From assembly GCA_964542875.1 (NCBI GenBank), contig CAZIWA010000003.1:38311-102310 (forward strand): DNA of 64,000 nt. Direction: 5' to 3'. This document shows, one piece after another, positions 44,814 to 53,382 of the stretch. Position numbers and translations under genes: made by a program. Under the pieces are notes generated by a model. That model had not been told where the DNA came from and ran no database searches. It worked only from the letters and a program-made list of their open reading frames with translations. Within the stretch, counting starts at the first letter, position 1. The number at the start of each line of letters is the position of its first letter. This stretch comes from CAZGOM01 sp964542875 (GTDB lineage: Bacteria > Planctomycetota > Phycisphaerae > Phycisphaerales > Phycisphaeraceae).

Positions 44814-46526
44814 ATGAGCAATCTGCTGGATAAGTTGAAGGAGCAAGGCCTGCTGGACGCTTCGGGCGTTGAGCGGGCCGCTGCCCTGGTGGGGCAAGGG
44901 CAACCGGTGGACGACGCGGTGATCGCAGGGGGCGGCGTGCCCGAAGCGGCGCTGATCGGGCTGCTGGCGGCGGAGTTCAACCTGCCGGTGGCGGACTTGA
45001 GCAAAGAGATTCCCGAGAAGGCATTTTTGAACACGTTTCCAGTGCGGCTGCTGCTGAGGCACAACGTGCTGCCGCTTTCGGAAAAGAACGGCGTGGTGCG
45101 CATCGCCTCGGGCCGGGCGCTTTCAAACCCCGGGGTGGCGAAACTGCGCCTGGCGACGGGCAAGCGTTTTGAGATCGCGCTGGCGCCGCGCGAGGAGATC
45201 GACAGGAAGCTCAAGGAACTATTGGGCGTCGGCGCGGACACGATGCAGTCGCTGGTGTCCGACTCGGACGCCGACGGCATTCAGGTGCTGTCGGATGAAG
45301 AATCCGACGGGGACCTGGAACGGCAGGCGGAAGACGCGTCGATCATCCGGTTTGTGAACCAAGTGCTGACGGAAGCCATCGAACTGCGGGCGACGGACGT
45401 TCACTTTGAGCCGTTTGAAGCCCGGTTCCGGGTTCGATACCGGGTGGACGGCGAACTGGTGGAAGCATCGATTCCGTCGGAGGTGAGAAGGTTCCAGGCG
45501 GCGATTGTTTCGCGCATCAAGATTCTGAGCCATCTGGATATCGCAGAAAAACGGACTCCCCAGGACGGGCGCATCAAGCTGAAGATCGCGGCACGCGAGG
45601 TGGATGTGCGCGTGTCGATTATTCCGATGCTGCATGGCGAAGCAGTGGTGCTGCGGTTGCTGGACCGGAGTTCGCCGCTGCTGGGCATGGAGCGTCTGGG
45701 GATGGCCAAGCATGACCGGGACCATATGGAACGGGTGCTGGATTTGCCGCACGGGATCGTGCTTGTGACGGGCCCGACGGGTTCGGGCAAGACGACGACG
45801 CTGTACGCGGGGCTGGCGAAGATCAACGACATCAGCCGAAAGATCGTGACGATTGAAGACCCGATTGAGTATCAGCTCGACGGGATCAGCCAGATTCAGG
45901 TGCAGGTCAAGAGCGGGATGACGTTTGCGGCGGGGCTGCGGGCGATTTTGCGTCATGACCCGGACGTGGTGCTGATTGGTGAAATTCGCGACTATGAGAC
46001 GGCGGAAATCGCCGTGCAGGCGTCGCTGACGGGTCACCTGGTGTTTTCAACGCTGCACACCAACGATGCACCGGGCGCGGTGACACGTCTGGTGGAAATG
46101 GGCGTGGAGCCGTACCTGGTGGCATCGAGCCTTGAACTGGTGCTGGCGCAGCGGCTGGTGCGGCTTTTGTGCAAGGAATGCAAGCAGGAAGTGGAACCGA
46201 CGGACCTGGAATGCCGGGAACTGAAGGCTGAGTTTGGCAACCTTGCGCCCAAGAAAGTATGGAAGGGCATGGGGTGCCGGGCGTGCCGGGGCGCGGGGTT
46301 CCGCGGCCGGCAAGGCGTGTTTGAGGTGATGCCGGTGAGCGACGAAATCCGCGGGATGGTGCTCAACAATGCGGCGGCGAACCAGATCCGGAAGGTGGCG
46401 GTGAAAGAGGGGATGAAGAGCCTGCGGGAAGACGGCAAGCGGCTGATGCTGGAAGGCAAAACCACTCTGGACGAAGTGATGCGGATGACCAAGGAAGAAC
46501 TGACCGCAGGGGGAATGAAGCAGTAA
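44814..46526 (+). CDS. gspE: Type II secretion system ATPase GspE
   Basis: A hexameric ATPase of 570 residues at the cytoplasmic face of the secretion machine. The N1 domain (about 1-150) is MshEN-like, with no transmembrane segment. The core has ATDVHFEPFE (Asp-box), Walker A GPTGSGKTTTLYA (about 319-331), Walker B DVVLIGEIRDYETAE and the His-box LVFSTLHTNDA. The C-terminal domain has the zinc-binding set LCKECK and CRACRGAGF, which separates GspE/PilB from PilT. It begins the operon, and gspF follows after 3 nt. PilB is the main alternative, but the downstream pseudopilin set supports GspE. Confidence 0.95.
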   Translation: MSNLLDKLKEQGLLDASGVERAAALVGQGQPVDDAVIAGGGVPEAALIGLLAAEFNLPVADLSKEIPEKAFLNTFPVRLLLRHNVLPLSEKNGVVRIASGRALSNPGVAKLRLATGKRFEIALAPREEIDRKLKELLGVGADTMQSLVSDSDADGIQVLSDEESDGDLERQAEDASIIRFVNQVLTEAIELRATDVHFEPFEARFRVRYRVDGELVEASIPSEVRRFQAAIVSRIKILSHLDIAEKRTPQDGRIKLKIAAREVDVRVSIIPMLHGEAVVLRLLDRSSPLLGMERLGMAKHDRDHMERVLDLPHGIVLVTGPTGSGKTTTLYAGLAKINDISRKIVTIEDPIEYQLDGISQIQVQVKSGMTFAAGLRAILRHDPDVVLIGEIRDYETAEIAVQASLTGHLVFSTLHTNDAPGAVTRLVEMGVEPYLVASSLELVLAQRLVRLLCKECKQEVEPTDLECRELKAEFGNLAPKKVWKGMGCRACRGAGFRGRQGVFEVMPVSDEIRGMVLNNAAANQIRKVAVKEGMKSLREDGKRLMLEGKTTLDEVMRMTKEELTAGGMKQ

Positions 46527-46529
46527 ACG

Positions 46530-47753
46530 ATGGCGAACTTCACTTACAACGCGATCGACGGCCAGGGAAAAAGCGTGCAGGGCAAGCTGACAGCGGACAC
46601 GCGGTCGGCGGCGCTGGACGACCTGGCGCAGCGCGGGCTGATGCCGGTGTCCGTGACGGGGGGCGAGAGCCGGGAAGCCGAAACGGGCGGGCTGGGCGCA
46701 GGGCTGTTTAAGCAAGGCGTGAGCGGCACGCTGGTGGAGAGCTTTACGCGCGACCTGGCGAACCTGCTTTCAGCGGGTGTGCCGCTGGCGCGGGCGCTGG
46801 CGATTTTGTGCCGGGAGGCTTCCAACCCGGCGGCGAAGGCGCTGTGGACGCAGGTGCATGAGGATGTGACGGGGGGCAAGCCGCTGGCGGAGGCATTAGG
46901 GAAGACGCCGGGGGCATTTCCGCCTGTGTATGTGGCGATGGTGCGCGCGGGTGAGACGGGCGGGTTTCTGGATGTGGTGTTGAATCAGATCGCGGATTTT
47001 CGGGCCCGGGAGACGGAGCTTAAAGGTCGGGTGAAGTCCGCCATGGTGTATCCGTGCGTGCTGGCGGGGCTGGCGGTGGCGGTGCTGGTGTTTCTGATGA
47101 CGTTCTTCATTCCGAGGTTTGCGCCGATCTTCGCCGGGTTCGGCTCGGGACTGCCTTATCTGACGCAGGTGATCATCAACACCAGCAATTTCATCATGCA
47201 CTATGGCATTTTGATTGTGCTTGCGCTGGTGGGACTGCTTCTGGGACTGCTGAATTACCTCAAGACGGATGCCGGACAGCGGATGCGCGAGAAGGTGATT
47301 TTGCGCACGCCGGCGGTGGGGATCATCACGGCGAGGTTTGCGCTGGTGCGCTTCGCCCGGATGCTGGGAACGCTGCTGGGCGCGGGTGTGCCGCTGGTGA
47401 CATCACTGAAAGTGGCGCAGGAAGCCATCGGCAACCAGACGCTTTCGGATGCGGTGGGAAATGCAATCAGCGAAGTGAAAGAAGGCGGATCACTCTCCAA
47501 GAGCCTGGGACAGTGCAGAGACCTGTTTCCGGCGTCGGTGGTGGAGATGATTGCGGTGGCGGAGGAATCCGGCCGGCTGGATAAGGAACTTTTGCGCATG
47601 GCGACGACGTATGAAGCGGAACTGGACCGCCGCCTGCGCATGCTGGTAACGCTGGCGGAGCCGGCGCTTTTGATTGTGATGGCGGGCCTGATCGGCACCA
47701 TCGTGGTAGGCATGCTGTTGCCGATCTTTAACTTACAGGAGTTGATCAAATGA
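46530..47753 (+). CDS. gspF: Type II secretion system inner-membrane platform protein GspF
   Basis: A protein of 407 residues with two GspF repeats: FTRDLANLLSAGVPLARALAI (about 70-90) and FARMLGTLLGAGVPLVTSLKV (about 273-293). There are three hydrophobic segments, near 170-190, 220-242 and 377-400. GETGGFLDVVLNQIADF and AEESGRLDKELLRMATTY complete the duplicated domain. It couples GspE to pseudopilus assembly. It starts 3 nt after gspE and overlaps gspG by 4 nt. Confidence 0.95.
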   Translation: MANFTYNAIDGQGKSVQGKLTADTRSAALDDLAQRGLMPVSVTGGESREAETGGLGAGLFKQGVSGTLVESFTRDLANLLSAGVPLARALAILCREASNPAAKALWTQVHEDVTGGKPLAEALGKTPGAFPPVYVAMVRAGETGGFLDVVLNQIADFRARETELKGRVKSAMVYPCVLAGLAVAVLVFLMTFFIPRFAPIFAGFGSGLPYLTQVIINTSNFIMHYGILIVLALVGLLLGLLNYLKTDAGQRMREKVILRTPAVGIITARFALVRFARMLGTLLGAGVPLVTSLKVAQEAIGNQTLSDAVGNAISEVKEGGSLSKSLGQCRDLFPASVVEMIAVAEESGRLDKELLRMATTYEAELDRRLRMLVTLAEPALLIVMAGLIGTIVVGMLLPIFNLQELIK

Positions 47754-48193
47754 AGATGAATCACAAAAAGTACAGACTGAAGAACCGGGCGCGCATGAGC
47801 GCGTTCACGCTGATTGAACTGCTGCTGGTGCTGGTGATCCTGGGGATCCTGGCGGCCATCGTGGTGCCGAAGATCGCCGGGCGCGGCGAGCAGGCGAAGG
47901 TGACCGCGGCGCAGACGAACATCAAGGCGATCGAGACGGCGCTGGATATCTTCGAGACCGACAACAGCCGTTACCCGTCGTCTGCGGAAGGGCTTAAGGC
48001 GCTAGTGGATCAACCCGGCGACCTGCAGAACTGGAAGGGCCCTTACCTTAAGCCGTTTCCTGAAAAAGACCCGTGGGGCAACGCGTACATCTACAAATTC
48101 CCGGGTGACCACAACACCTCGGGGTATGACATTTCATCCCCCGGGCCCAATGGGCAAGAGGGTGATACGGACGACGTGACGAACTGGAAGTAA
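47750..48193 (+). CDS. gspG: Major pseudopilin GspG
   Basis: A protein of 147 residues. Its leader ends at Ala before FTLIELLLVLVILGILAAI, the signal cut and methylated by prepilin peptidase. The C-terminal domain has SRYPSSAEGLKALV and KDPWGNAYIYKFPG, the conserved GspG calcium-loop region. It is the main subunit of the pseudopilus. The residue before the cleavage-site Phe is Ala (MSAFTLIE) rather than Gly, matching several solitary pseudopilins of this genome and suggesting a tolerant peptidase. It overlaps gspF by 4 nt; gspH follows after an 84-nt gap holding a hairpin. Confidence 0.95.
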   Translation: MKMNHKKYRLKNRARMSAFTLIELLLVLVILGILAAIVVPKIAGRGEQAKVTAAQTNIKAIETALDIFETDNSRYPSSAEGLKALVDQPGDLQNWKGPYLKPFPEKDPWGNAYIYKFPGDHNTSGYDISSPGPNGQEGDTDDVTNWK

Positions 48194-48224
48194 GCGGGTT
48201 TTCATCAGCCAGAGGAAGAGCATC

Positions 48225-48257
48225 TTCACCCCAGCCTCTCCCTGAGGGAGAGGGGGC
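48225..48257. repeat. CTCTCCC/GGGAGA hairpin repeat, copy 2
   Basis: CACCCCAGCCTCTCCC is followed by tga and GGGAGAGGGG, in the gspG-gspH gap. It could attenuate transcription or protect the upstream mRNA, giving more GspG than the downstream proteins; that is inference. Confidence 0.6.
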
Positions 48258-48277
48258 CGGAAAGAGCAGAGGCGATT

Positions 48278-48814
48278 TTGATGATTTTTGGTGATGTCAA
48301 GGCGACTCGGCCGGCGCGGGCCCGAAAGGGCCTGGGCGCACGCGGCTTTACATTGCTGGAACTGATCCTGGTGCTGGTGATCCTGGGGATGTCGGCGATG
48401 ATCGCGGTGCCGGCGATGGCGCCGTTTGCCCGGGGCCGGAAGATGACGGACACCAGCGGACAACTGCTGGCGCTGACGAAATTCGCCCAGGACATGGCCG
48501 TGACCGAAGGCAAGAGCGTGCGGCTGGAGATCGATACGGCGGCGGGCGTGTTTGCGCTGCTGGCGGAGAAAGACGGCGTGTACGCGCCGGTGGAATCCGG
48601 CGTGGCCAAGAGCTTTGCGGTGGGCGAAGGCGTGAAGCTGGCGTGGGAGGGGCAGTCCGACGCTTCCGGGCAGGGGTACATCCAGTTTGATGCCGACGGT
48701 GGGCACGATGTGGCGACGGTCCGGGTGACGGGAAGCGACGGTCAGACGCTTTTCGTTGGGACCGATGGGCCGACCGAAGGGTATCGGATCACCACGGCCG
48801 GGGGGGTGCTATGA
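48278..48814 (+). CDS. gspH: Minor pseudopilin GspH
   Basis: A protein of 178 residues with a longer leader (~23 residues) before GFTLLELILVLVILGMSAMI. The FTLLELILVLVILG helix and a soluble part rich in beta strands (GKSVRLEIDTAAGVFALL) match GspH. It caps the pseudopilus tip with I, J and K. Its stop overlaps gspI by 4 nt. The start codon is uncertain; the next Met is one codon later. Confidence 0.85.
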   Translation: MMIFGDVKATRPARARKGLGARGFTLLELILVLVILGMSAMIAVPAMAPFARGRKMTDTSGQLLALTKFAQDMAVTEGKSVRLEIDTAAGVFALLAEKDGVYAPVESGVAKSFAVGEGVKLAWEGQSDASGQGYIQFDADGGHDVATVRVTGSDGQTLFVGTDGPTEGYRITTAGGVL

Positions 48815-49203
48815 AAACTGAATGCGGGAAAAAAATCCGAGGTAAACGAGGGTTTACGCTGGTGGAGGCGCTGGTGGCGATGGTGGTGATCGCGTTGGTG
48901 CTGCCGGTGGTGCTGCAGGCGGTTTCGCTTTCAATGCAATTGGGCGCGGATGCGAAGCTGCGCGGGGAAGCGGCGCAACTGGCCAAAGGGAAGCTGGATG
49001 AACTGGTGGCCACCACGGAGTGGCAGGGCGGGAAGCTGGGCGGGGAATTTGAAGGGCAGACGCAGCCGTTCACCTGGACGGGGCAGGTGCAGGGATGGGG
49101 TGACGCGGGGCTGAGCCAGCTTGACGTGACCGTGAAGTACAAGGTGGCCGGGAAAGAGAAGTCCGTCACGGTGACAACCCTTGTGAACCCGGAGGCGCAA
49201 TAA
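48811..49203 (+). CDS. gspI: Minor pseudopilin GspI
   Basis: A protein of 130 residues, the usual size. The signal GFTLVEALVAMVVIALVLPV has the VEAL variant typical of GspI. QLGADAKLRGEAAQLAKGKL is the conserved helix, and FTWTGQVQGWGDAGLSQLDV ends in the usual beta strands. It initiates the tip complex with J and K. It overlaps gspH by 4 nt and is followed by gspJ after 3 nt. Confidence 0.88.
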   Translation: MKTECGKKIRGKRGFTLVEALVAMVVIALVLPVVLQAVSLSMQLGADAKLRGEAAQLAKGKLDELVATTEWQGGKLGGEFEGQTQPFTWTGQVQGWGDAGLSQLDVTVKYKVAGKEKSVTVTTLVNPEAQ

Positions 49204-49206
49204 GCC

Positions 49207-50028
49207 ATGGGACGCAAGCGGATACGAAAAAATGGGTTCACGCTGATCGAAGTCATCCTGGCGATGGCGATTTTCGCATTGCTGATGGCACAGGTGGCGG
49301 TGACGATGTTCGTGGCATTTAAGGCGCGCAAGGCCGGTGAAGTGGGCGTGGAAGAAGGCCGGGCGCTGCGGTATGCGATGAACACGGTGGGCCGGGATAT
49401 TCAGATGTCCTTTCTGGCCAATGGCACCTATCTGCAGCCGACGCTGGGGACGGATGCGACCTCAGGATGGGGGACGGATTCAGATACGGTGAGGCTGGCG
49501 ACGACGGCGGACCCGGTGCGGCCGTTTACAGGCGGTGCGGACTTTGCCGAGGTAACGCTGGCGCTGATCGATCCGTCAGAAATGAACCTGACGGATACGG
49601 CATTGACGACTGCTTCGGCGGGGGTGGGGAAGTCAGAATTTTTAGAGAAGAGCGTGGATACGGGTGACCCTGTGCTTTCCAATCCGGAAGGTGGAAGCGC
49701 GCTGCTGACGCCGCCTGCATTGTCCAGCAATGGCGAAGGCGTGCTGGTGCGGCGGGTGCGCAGGCGGATGATGTCCCAGACCGATGACGTGACGGTGGAC
49801 CAGGTGATCTGCCGGCATGTGAAGTCCTTCAACATCCGCTATTACGACCAGGAACAGGGGCTGTGGGCGGATGAATTTGACGCGCAAACGCTGGGATACA
49901 ACCCGGTGGCGATGGAAGTGACGATTGAACTGGCCGTCAAAGACGGCTCGCCGGTTCGCAAGATGACACGCGTGTTCAACATTGCACGGTCCACATTGGG
50001 CCGGGTGACGATGGAGGATGCGCAATGA
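49207..50028 (+). CDS. gspJ: Minor pseudopilin GspJ
   Basis: A protein of 273 residues, longer than typical GspJ (about 200). The signal GFTLIEVILAMAIFALLMAQ is canonical, followed by LRYAMNTVGRDIQMSFL, the family helix. The extra length lies in a loop around residues 85-190. FNIRYYDQEQGLWADEF and VAMEVTIELAVKDG are conserved GspJ C-terminal strands. It overlaps gspK by 4 nt. Confidence 0.85.
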   Translation: MGRKRIRKNGFTLIEVILAMAIFALLMAQVAVTMFVAFKARKAGEVGVEEGRALRYAMNTVGRDIQMSFLANGTYLQPTLGTDATSGWGTDSDTVRLATTADPVRPFTGGADFAEVTLALIDPSEMNLTDTALTTASAGVGKSEFLEKSVDTGDPVLSNPEGGSALLTPPALSSNGEGVLVRRVRRRMMSQTDDVTVDQVICRHVKSFNIRYYDQEQGLWADEFDAQTLGYNPVAMEVTIELAVKDGSPVRKMTRVFNIARSTLGRVTMEDAQ

Positions 50029-51410
50029 GAAGCAGAAATGGAAATGCGGTGCGGAGGCGCGGAGGCGTGCTGATCGTGGTGCTGGTGATGCTGGTGGTGC
50101 TGACCAGCCTGGTGCTGCTGATGGCGCAGTCGATGCGGACGGAGGCGGCGGGGGCGTCGAATGAAATGGCGCGGCTCAAAGCCGAAGCGGTGGCCGACGG
50201 AGCGGTGGTGTATCTGCGGGCGCTGCTGGCGGCGACGCCTGGGGTGCTGCCGCCTGATGCGTCGCTGCAGCGCGAAGCCGTGCGGGTGGGGGACGGGTAT
50301 TTCTGGCTTCTGAAACACGATGTGACCCAGCTTCAGGGGGGATACACCTTTGGCATCACCGATGAAGCAAGCAAACTGAACATCAACCGCGCCAGCGGAG
50401 ATGCGCTTTCGCGGCTGCCGAATATGACGCAGGAACTGGGATACTCCATCGTGGACTGGCGCGATCCCGATGAGGAAATGGGGATCGGCGGGGCGGAATC
50501 AAGCTATTACCTGTCGCTTGCGCCGTCGTATGGGGCCAAGAACGAATCGTTTTACTCGCTGGATGAGCTGCTGATGGTGAAGGGATTCACCCGGGCGGTG
50601 CTGTATGGCGGCGACAAGAACCGAAACATGGTTCAAGACCCGGGTGAGACGGCGCCTTCGGTGACGGGGGGGAGCAATTCGTTTCAGGCGGCATCGCAGA
50701 TTTCAGGTGTGGCGGATTATCTGACGGTGTATTCGGCGCCGTACGTGAGCACGAGCACCACCACGGGGACGACACCGCTTATCAATGTGAATGGCGGGTC
50801 GGGAGAGTTGATGGCTTTGATTTCACAGACGGTGGGGGATCGCGCCGGGACGGTGATGGGGAACATCATCCAGGGGCGGCCTCACCGGAATTTGTTGGAT
50901 TTCTATGTGAAGTCGGGCATGACGCTGGAGCAGTTCAAGTCGATCGCAAACAAGCTGACTGCGGCGATGCCGGGGTCCAATGCGACGGTGGCGGGGCTGG
51001 TGAACCTGAATACAGCGTCGAAAGAAGTGCTGATGACGCTGGGCGACATGACGGAGTCCGACGCGCAGACGATCGCGGGGAGGCAGGCGGATGGGACTGG
51101 GTTTTCGAGCATCGTGGATCTGCTGGATCTGCTTCCTGCGGCAAGGGCGGTGTCGATCGGCGGACTGGTGGATGTACGGCCGGGCGGGGTCTCAGCGGAC
51201 ATCGTGGCGGTGGATGGATCGGGCCGGGGATTCAAACGGATGAAGGTGGTGATGGGGATGAATGGCAATGTGGCATTTGTGCAGGACCTGACGGGGCTGG
51301 GATGGCCGCTGGACCCGGCGATATTGATGGAATTGAAGGCTGGCCGGACACCGCCTGTGACGGGTGGGATGGCGCGTGTTTCGGGTACCGGTTCAAAGGG
51401 GAATCAATGA
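50025..51410 (+). CDS. gspK: Minor pseudopilin GspK
   Basis: A protein of 461 residues, longer than usual (about 320). The leader RRRGGVLIVVLVMLVVLTSLVL has Gly before Val and lacks the conserved Glu5, as in other GspK. FGITDEASKLNINRASGDAL and SIVDWRDPDEEMG match the SAM-like domains, and LVNLNTASKEVLMTLGD (about 325-341) is a helix-hairpin-helix of the ComEA/GspK type. It caps the pseudopilus tip. It overlaps the next gene by 4 nt. Confidence 0.88.
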   Translation: MRSRNGNAVRRRGGVLIVVLVMLVVLTSLVLLMAQSMRTEAAGASNEMARLKAEAVADGAVVYLRALLAATPGVLPPDASLQREAVRVGDGYFWLLKHDVTQLQGGYTFGITDEASKLNINRASGDALSRLPNMTQELGYSIVDWRDPDEEMGIGGAESSYYLSLAPSYGAKNESFYSLDELLMVKGFTRAVLYGGDKNRNMVQDPGETAPSVTGGSNSFQAASQISGVADYLTVYSAPYVSTSTTTGTTPLINVNGGSGELMALISQTVGDRAGTVMGNIIQGRPHRNLLDFYVKSGMTLEQFKSIANKLTAAMPGSNATVAGLVNLNTASKEVLMTLGDMTESDAQTIAGRQADGTGFSSIVDLLDLLPAARAVSIGGLVDVRPGGVSADIVAVDGSGRGFKRMKVVMGMNGNVAFVQDLTGLGWPLDPAILMELKAGRTPPVTGGMARVSGTGSKGNQ

Positions 51411-52810
51411 TGCAGGGATTGGGCAACAGGAAATTTTTAGGCGTGAGCGTGGGCGATGCGTCGCTGACGGTGGCGCAGGTGCATGCATCAAGCGCAGGGG
51501 CGCGCGTGGGCAAGACGGGGGTGTTCACGTTTACGGAGGGGATGACGTGGGAGAAGCCCCAAGAGATGGGCAAGGCGTTTGGCGCATTTTTGAAGGAGCG
51601 GGGTTTTTCAGCCAGGCACGCGGTGATCGGCCTGCCTTCGCACTGGACGCTGGTTGATGCGCGCATGGTGCCTGATGCGTCCGAGGTGGTGGTGCAGGGG
51701 GTGATCCGGATGGTGATCGAACGGGAATACCAGCCGGAAGGGAAGGATTGGATTTTCGATTATGTGCGTAATGCCCCAGTGGAAGGGCGCTTTGAAGTGG
51801 TGCTGGCGGCGACGTCCGCTCAGCGGGTGGAGCGGGTGAACCAGATGGCGCTGGCGGCGGGGTTCAATAAACCTAAGGTGACACCCACGCTGCTGGCGCT
51901 GATGGCGCAAGTGCCCAAAGACCCTGTAAAACCGATGCTGGTGGTGCATGCGCGCGCCGAAGGCGTGGAGTGCGGGGTGGCCACGCGCGCAGGCGTGCAG
52001 GCGGCGGAATGGCTGGGCGCCGGGGTGGAAGAAACCGCGGCGCTGGCGGACGAGATCAAACGGTTGGCGGCCTCGCGGCTGTCTTCGACGCCGTTCAAAG
52101 GCATTGATGTAGTGGCGTATTGCGCGGACGTCAAAGGCGAAGCCGGGGTGCGCGATGCCATGGCGCGCGCCGGGCTGGCAAGCGGAGACGCCGATGACGG
52201 CCTGACGGGGCGGATGGTGATCAAAGCCGGGAGCGAAGCGGTTTATTCCGCAAGCGTGGCGTTGGGGGAAGTCGCCCTGGCAGGCGCGGGCGGGATGGTG
52301 GATTTCGGGAAGTCTCGCCTGTTGATCGATACCGGAGCGGTGGCAAGGCGCAGGCGCATGCTGGCCGTGCTGGTGGGGTCCGTGGTGCTGGCCACTGTGG
52401 GTTACTGCGCGATCGACTGGTACCAGCAAAAGGCGGAGCTGGCCGTGAAGACCGCGGAACTGGCGGGGTCCAAGGAGCGCCTGGCGCTGGAGCAGGCGAG
52501 GATCGACAAGCTGGAGAAGGCACGCGGGTGGCTGGATAAGCGGCCGTCGATGCTGGACCAGGTGCGTGCGTTCACCATGGCCATGCCGGGGGCGGGGCAG
52601 GTGTGGGCGACGAGCATCTCCATCCGTGACGACAAGACCGGGACGTTCATCGGCAAGGCGCAGTCCGAGAAAGGCGTGATCGAGCTGTTGGACAAGCTCC
52701 GGGGGACGGGCCGATTCGTGGACGTGAAGCTCCTGTACCTGAGGCAGGCCGACCGGACGGGCAAAGCGGTGTCTTTTGCCTTGACTTTCGCCATCAAGGC
52801 GCAGGAGTAG
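51407..52810 (+). CDS. gspL: GspL/PilM-PilN-like type II secretion assembly protein
   Basis: A protein of 467 residues from the ATG at 51407, which overlaps the gspK stop; the frame is open further upstream inside gspK. The N-terminal ~300 residues form an actin-like ATPase fold of the PilM/GspL type (LGVSVGDASLTVAQV, AVIGLPSHWTLVDARMV). A transmembrane helix (MLAVLVGSVVLATVGYCAI, about 322-340) is followed by a coiled coil and a ferredoxin-like PilN/GspL domain. It recruits GspE to the membrane. Homology is to the fold rather than close sequence identity, so the letter assignment also rests on operon position. Confidence 0.82.
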   Translation: MMQGLGNRKFLGVSVGDASLTVAQVHASSAGARVGKTGVFTFTEGMTWEKPQEMGKAFGAFLKERGFSARHAVIGLPSHWTLVDARMVPDASEVVVQGVIRMVIEREYQPEGKDWIFDYVRNAPVEGRFEVVLAATSAQRVERVNQMALAAGFNKPKVTPTLLALMAQVPKDPVKPMLVVHARAEGVECGVATRAGVQAAEWLGAGVEETAALADEIKRLAASRLSSTPFKGIDVVAYCADVKGEAGVRDAMARAGLASGDADDGLTGRMVIKAGSEAVYSASVALGEVALAGAGGMVDFGKSRLLIDTGAVARRRRMLAVLVGSVVLATVGYCAIDWYQQKAELAVKTAELAGSKERLALEQARIDKLEKARGWLDKRPSMLDQVRAFTMAMPGAGQVWATSISIRDDKTGTFIGKAQSEKGVIELLDKLRGTGRFVDVKLLYLRQADRTGKAVSFALTFAIKAQE

Positions 52811-52812
52811 CC

Positions 52813-53382
52813 GTGCAGTTATCCAAACGGGAAAGAATGATCATGTTGGTGGTGGGCCTGGCGGCGGGAGCGTTTGTCCTGGACCGCTTCGTGGTGACCC
52901 CATGGAGCGAAGGCCTGGACCAGATGCAGGCGGACCGCAAGCGGGTGGACGATAAGCTCAGCGAAGCGGAAAAGACGACCAAGAAGGGATCGCTGGCGAC
53001 GCGCAAATGGCGCGAGGTGCGGGCATCAGGGTTGCCGCAGGACCCGTCGATGACAGAGAGCAAGCTGCTGAATTCGATCCGCGGGTGGGCGCAGGAATCC
53101 GGCATGACGCTGGTTTCACTCCGGCCGGACCGGACTTCGTCCAGCAAGGGGCTGAGCCAGCTTTCGTTCCAGGCGACGGGGACAGGCTCGATGCGGCAGA
53201 TCACAAGCTTTTTGTATCGGATCGAGACCGCCAAGATGCCGGTGAGGATTCATGAAGTGCAATTGGCCAGCAAAACCGAGGGGAGTGACGACCTGACGCT
53301 GCAGTTGCATGTGAGCTCATTGTGGGAAGAAGCCAAGACGGCGGAGGCTGCTGCACAGACCCAGCCCAAGGAGGCGCCGTGA
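52813..53382 (+). CDS. gspM: GspM/PilO-like protein
   Basis: A protein of 189 residues starting with GTG, 2 nt after gspL. A single N-terminal transmembrane helix (MIMLVVGLAAGAFVLDRFVV), a coiled coil (about 35-65) and a ferredoxin-like C-terminal domain (LSFQATGTGSMRQITSFLYR) match the GspM/PilO architecture. It partners GspL. It overlaps the next gene by 4 nt (GTGA). The assignment is by architecture and position. Confidence 0.8.
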   Translation: MQLSKRERMIMLVVGLAAGAFVLDRFVVTPWSEGLDQMQADRKRVDDKLSEAEKTTKKGSLATRKWREVRASGLPQDPSMTESKLLNSIRGWAQESGMTLVSLRPDRTSSSKGLSQLSFQATGTGSMRQITSFLYRIETAKMPVRIHEVQLASKTEGSDDLTLQLHVSSLWEEAKTAEAAAQTQPKEAP

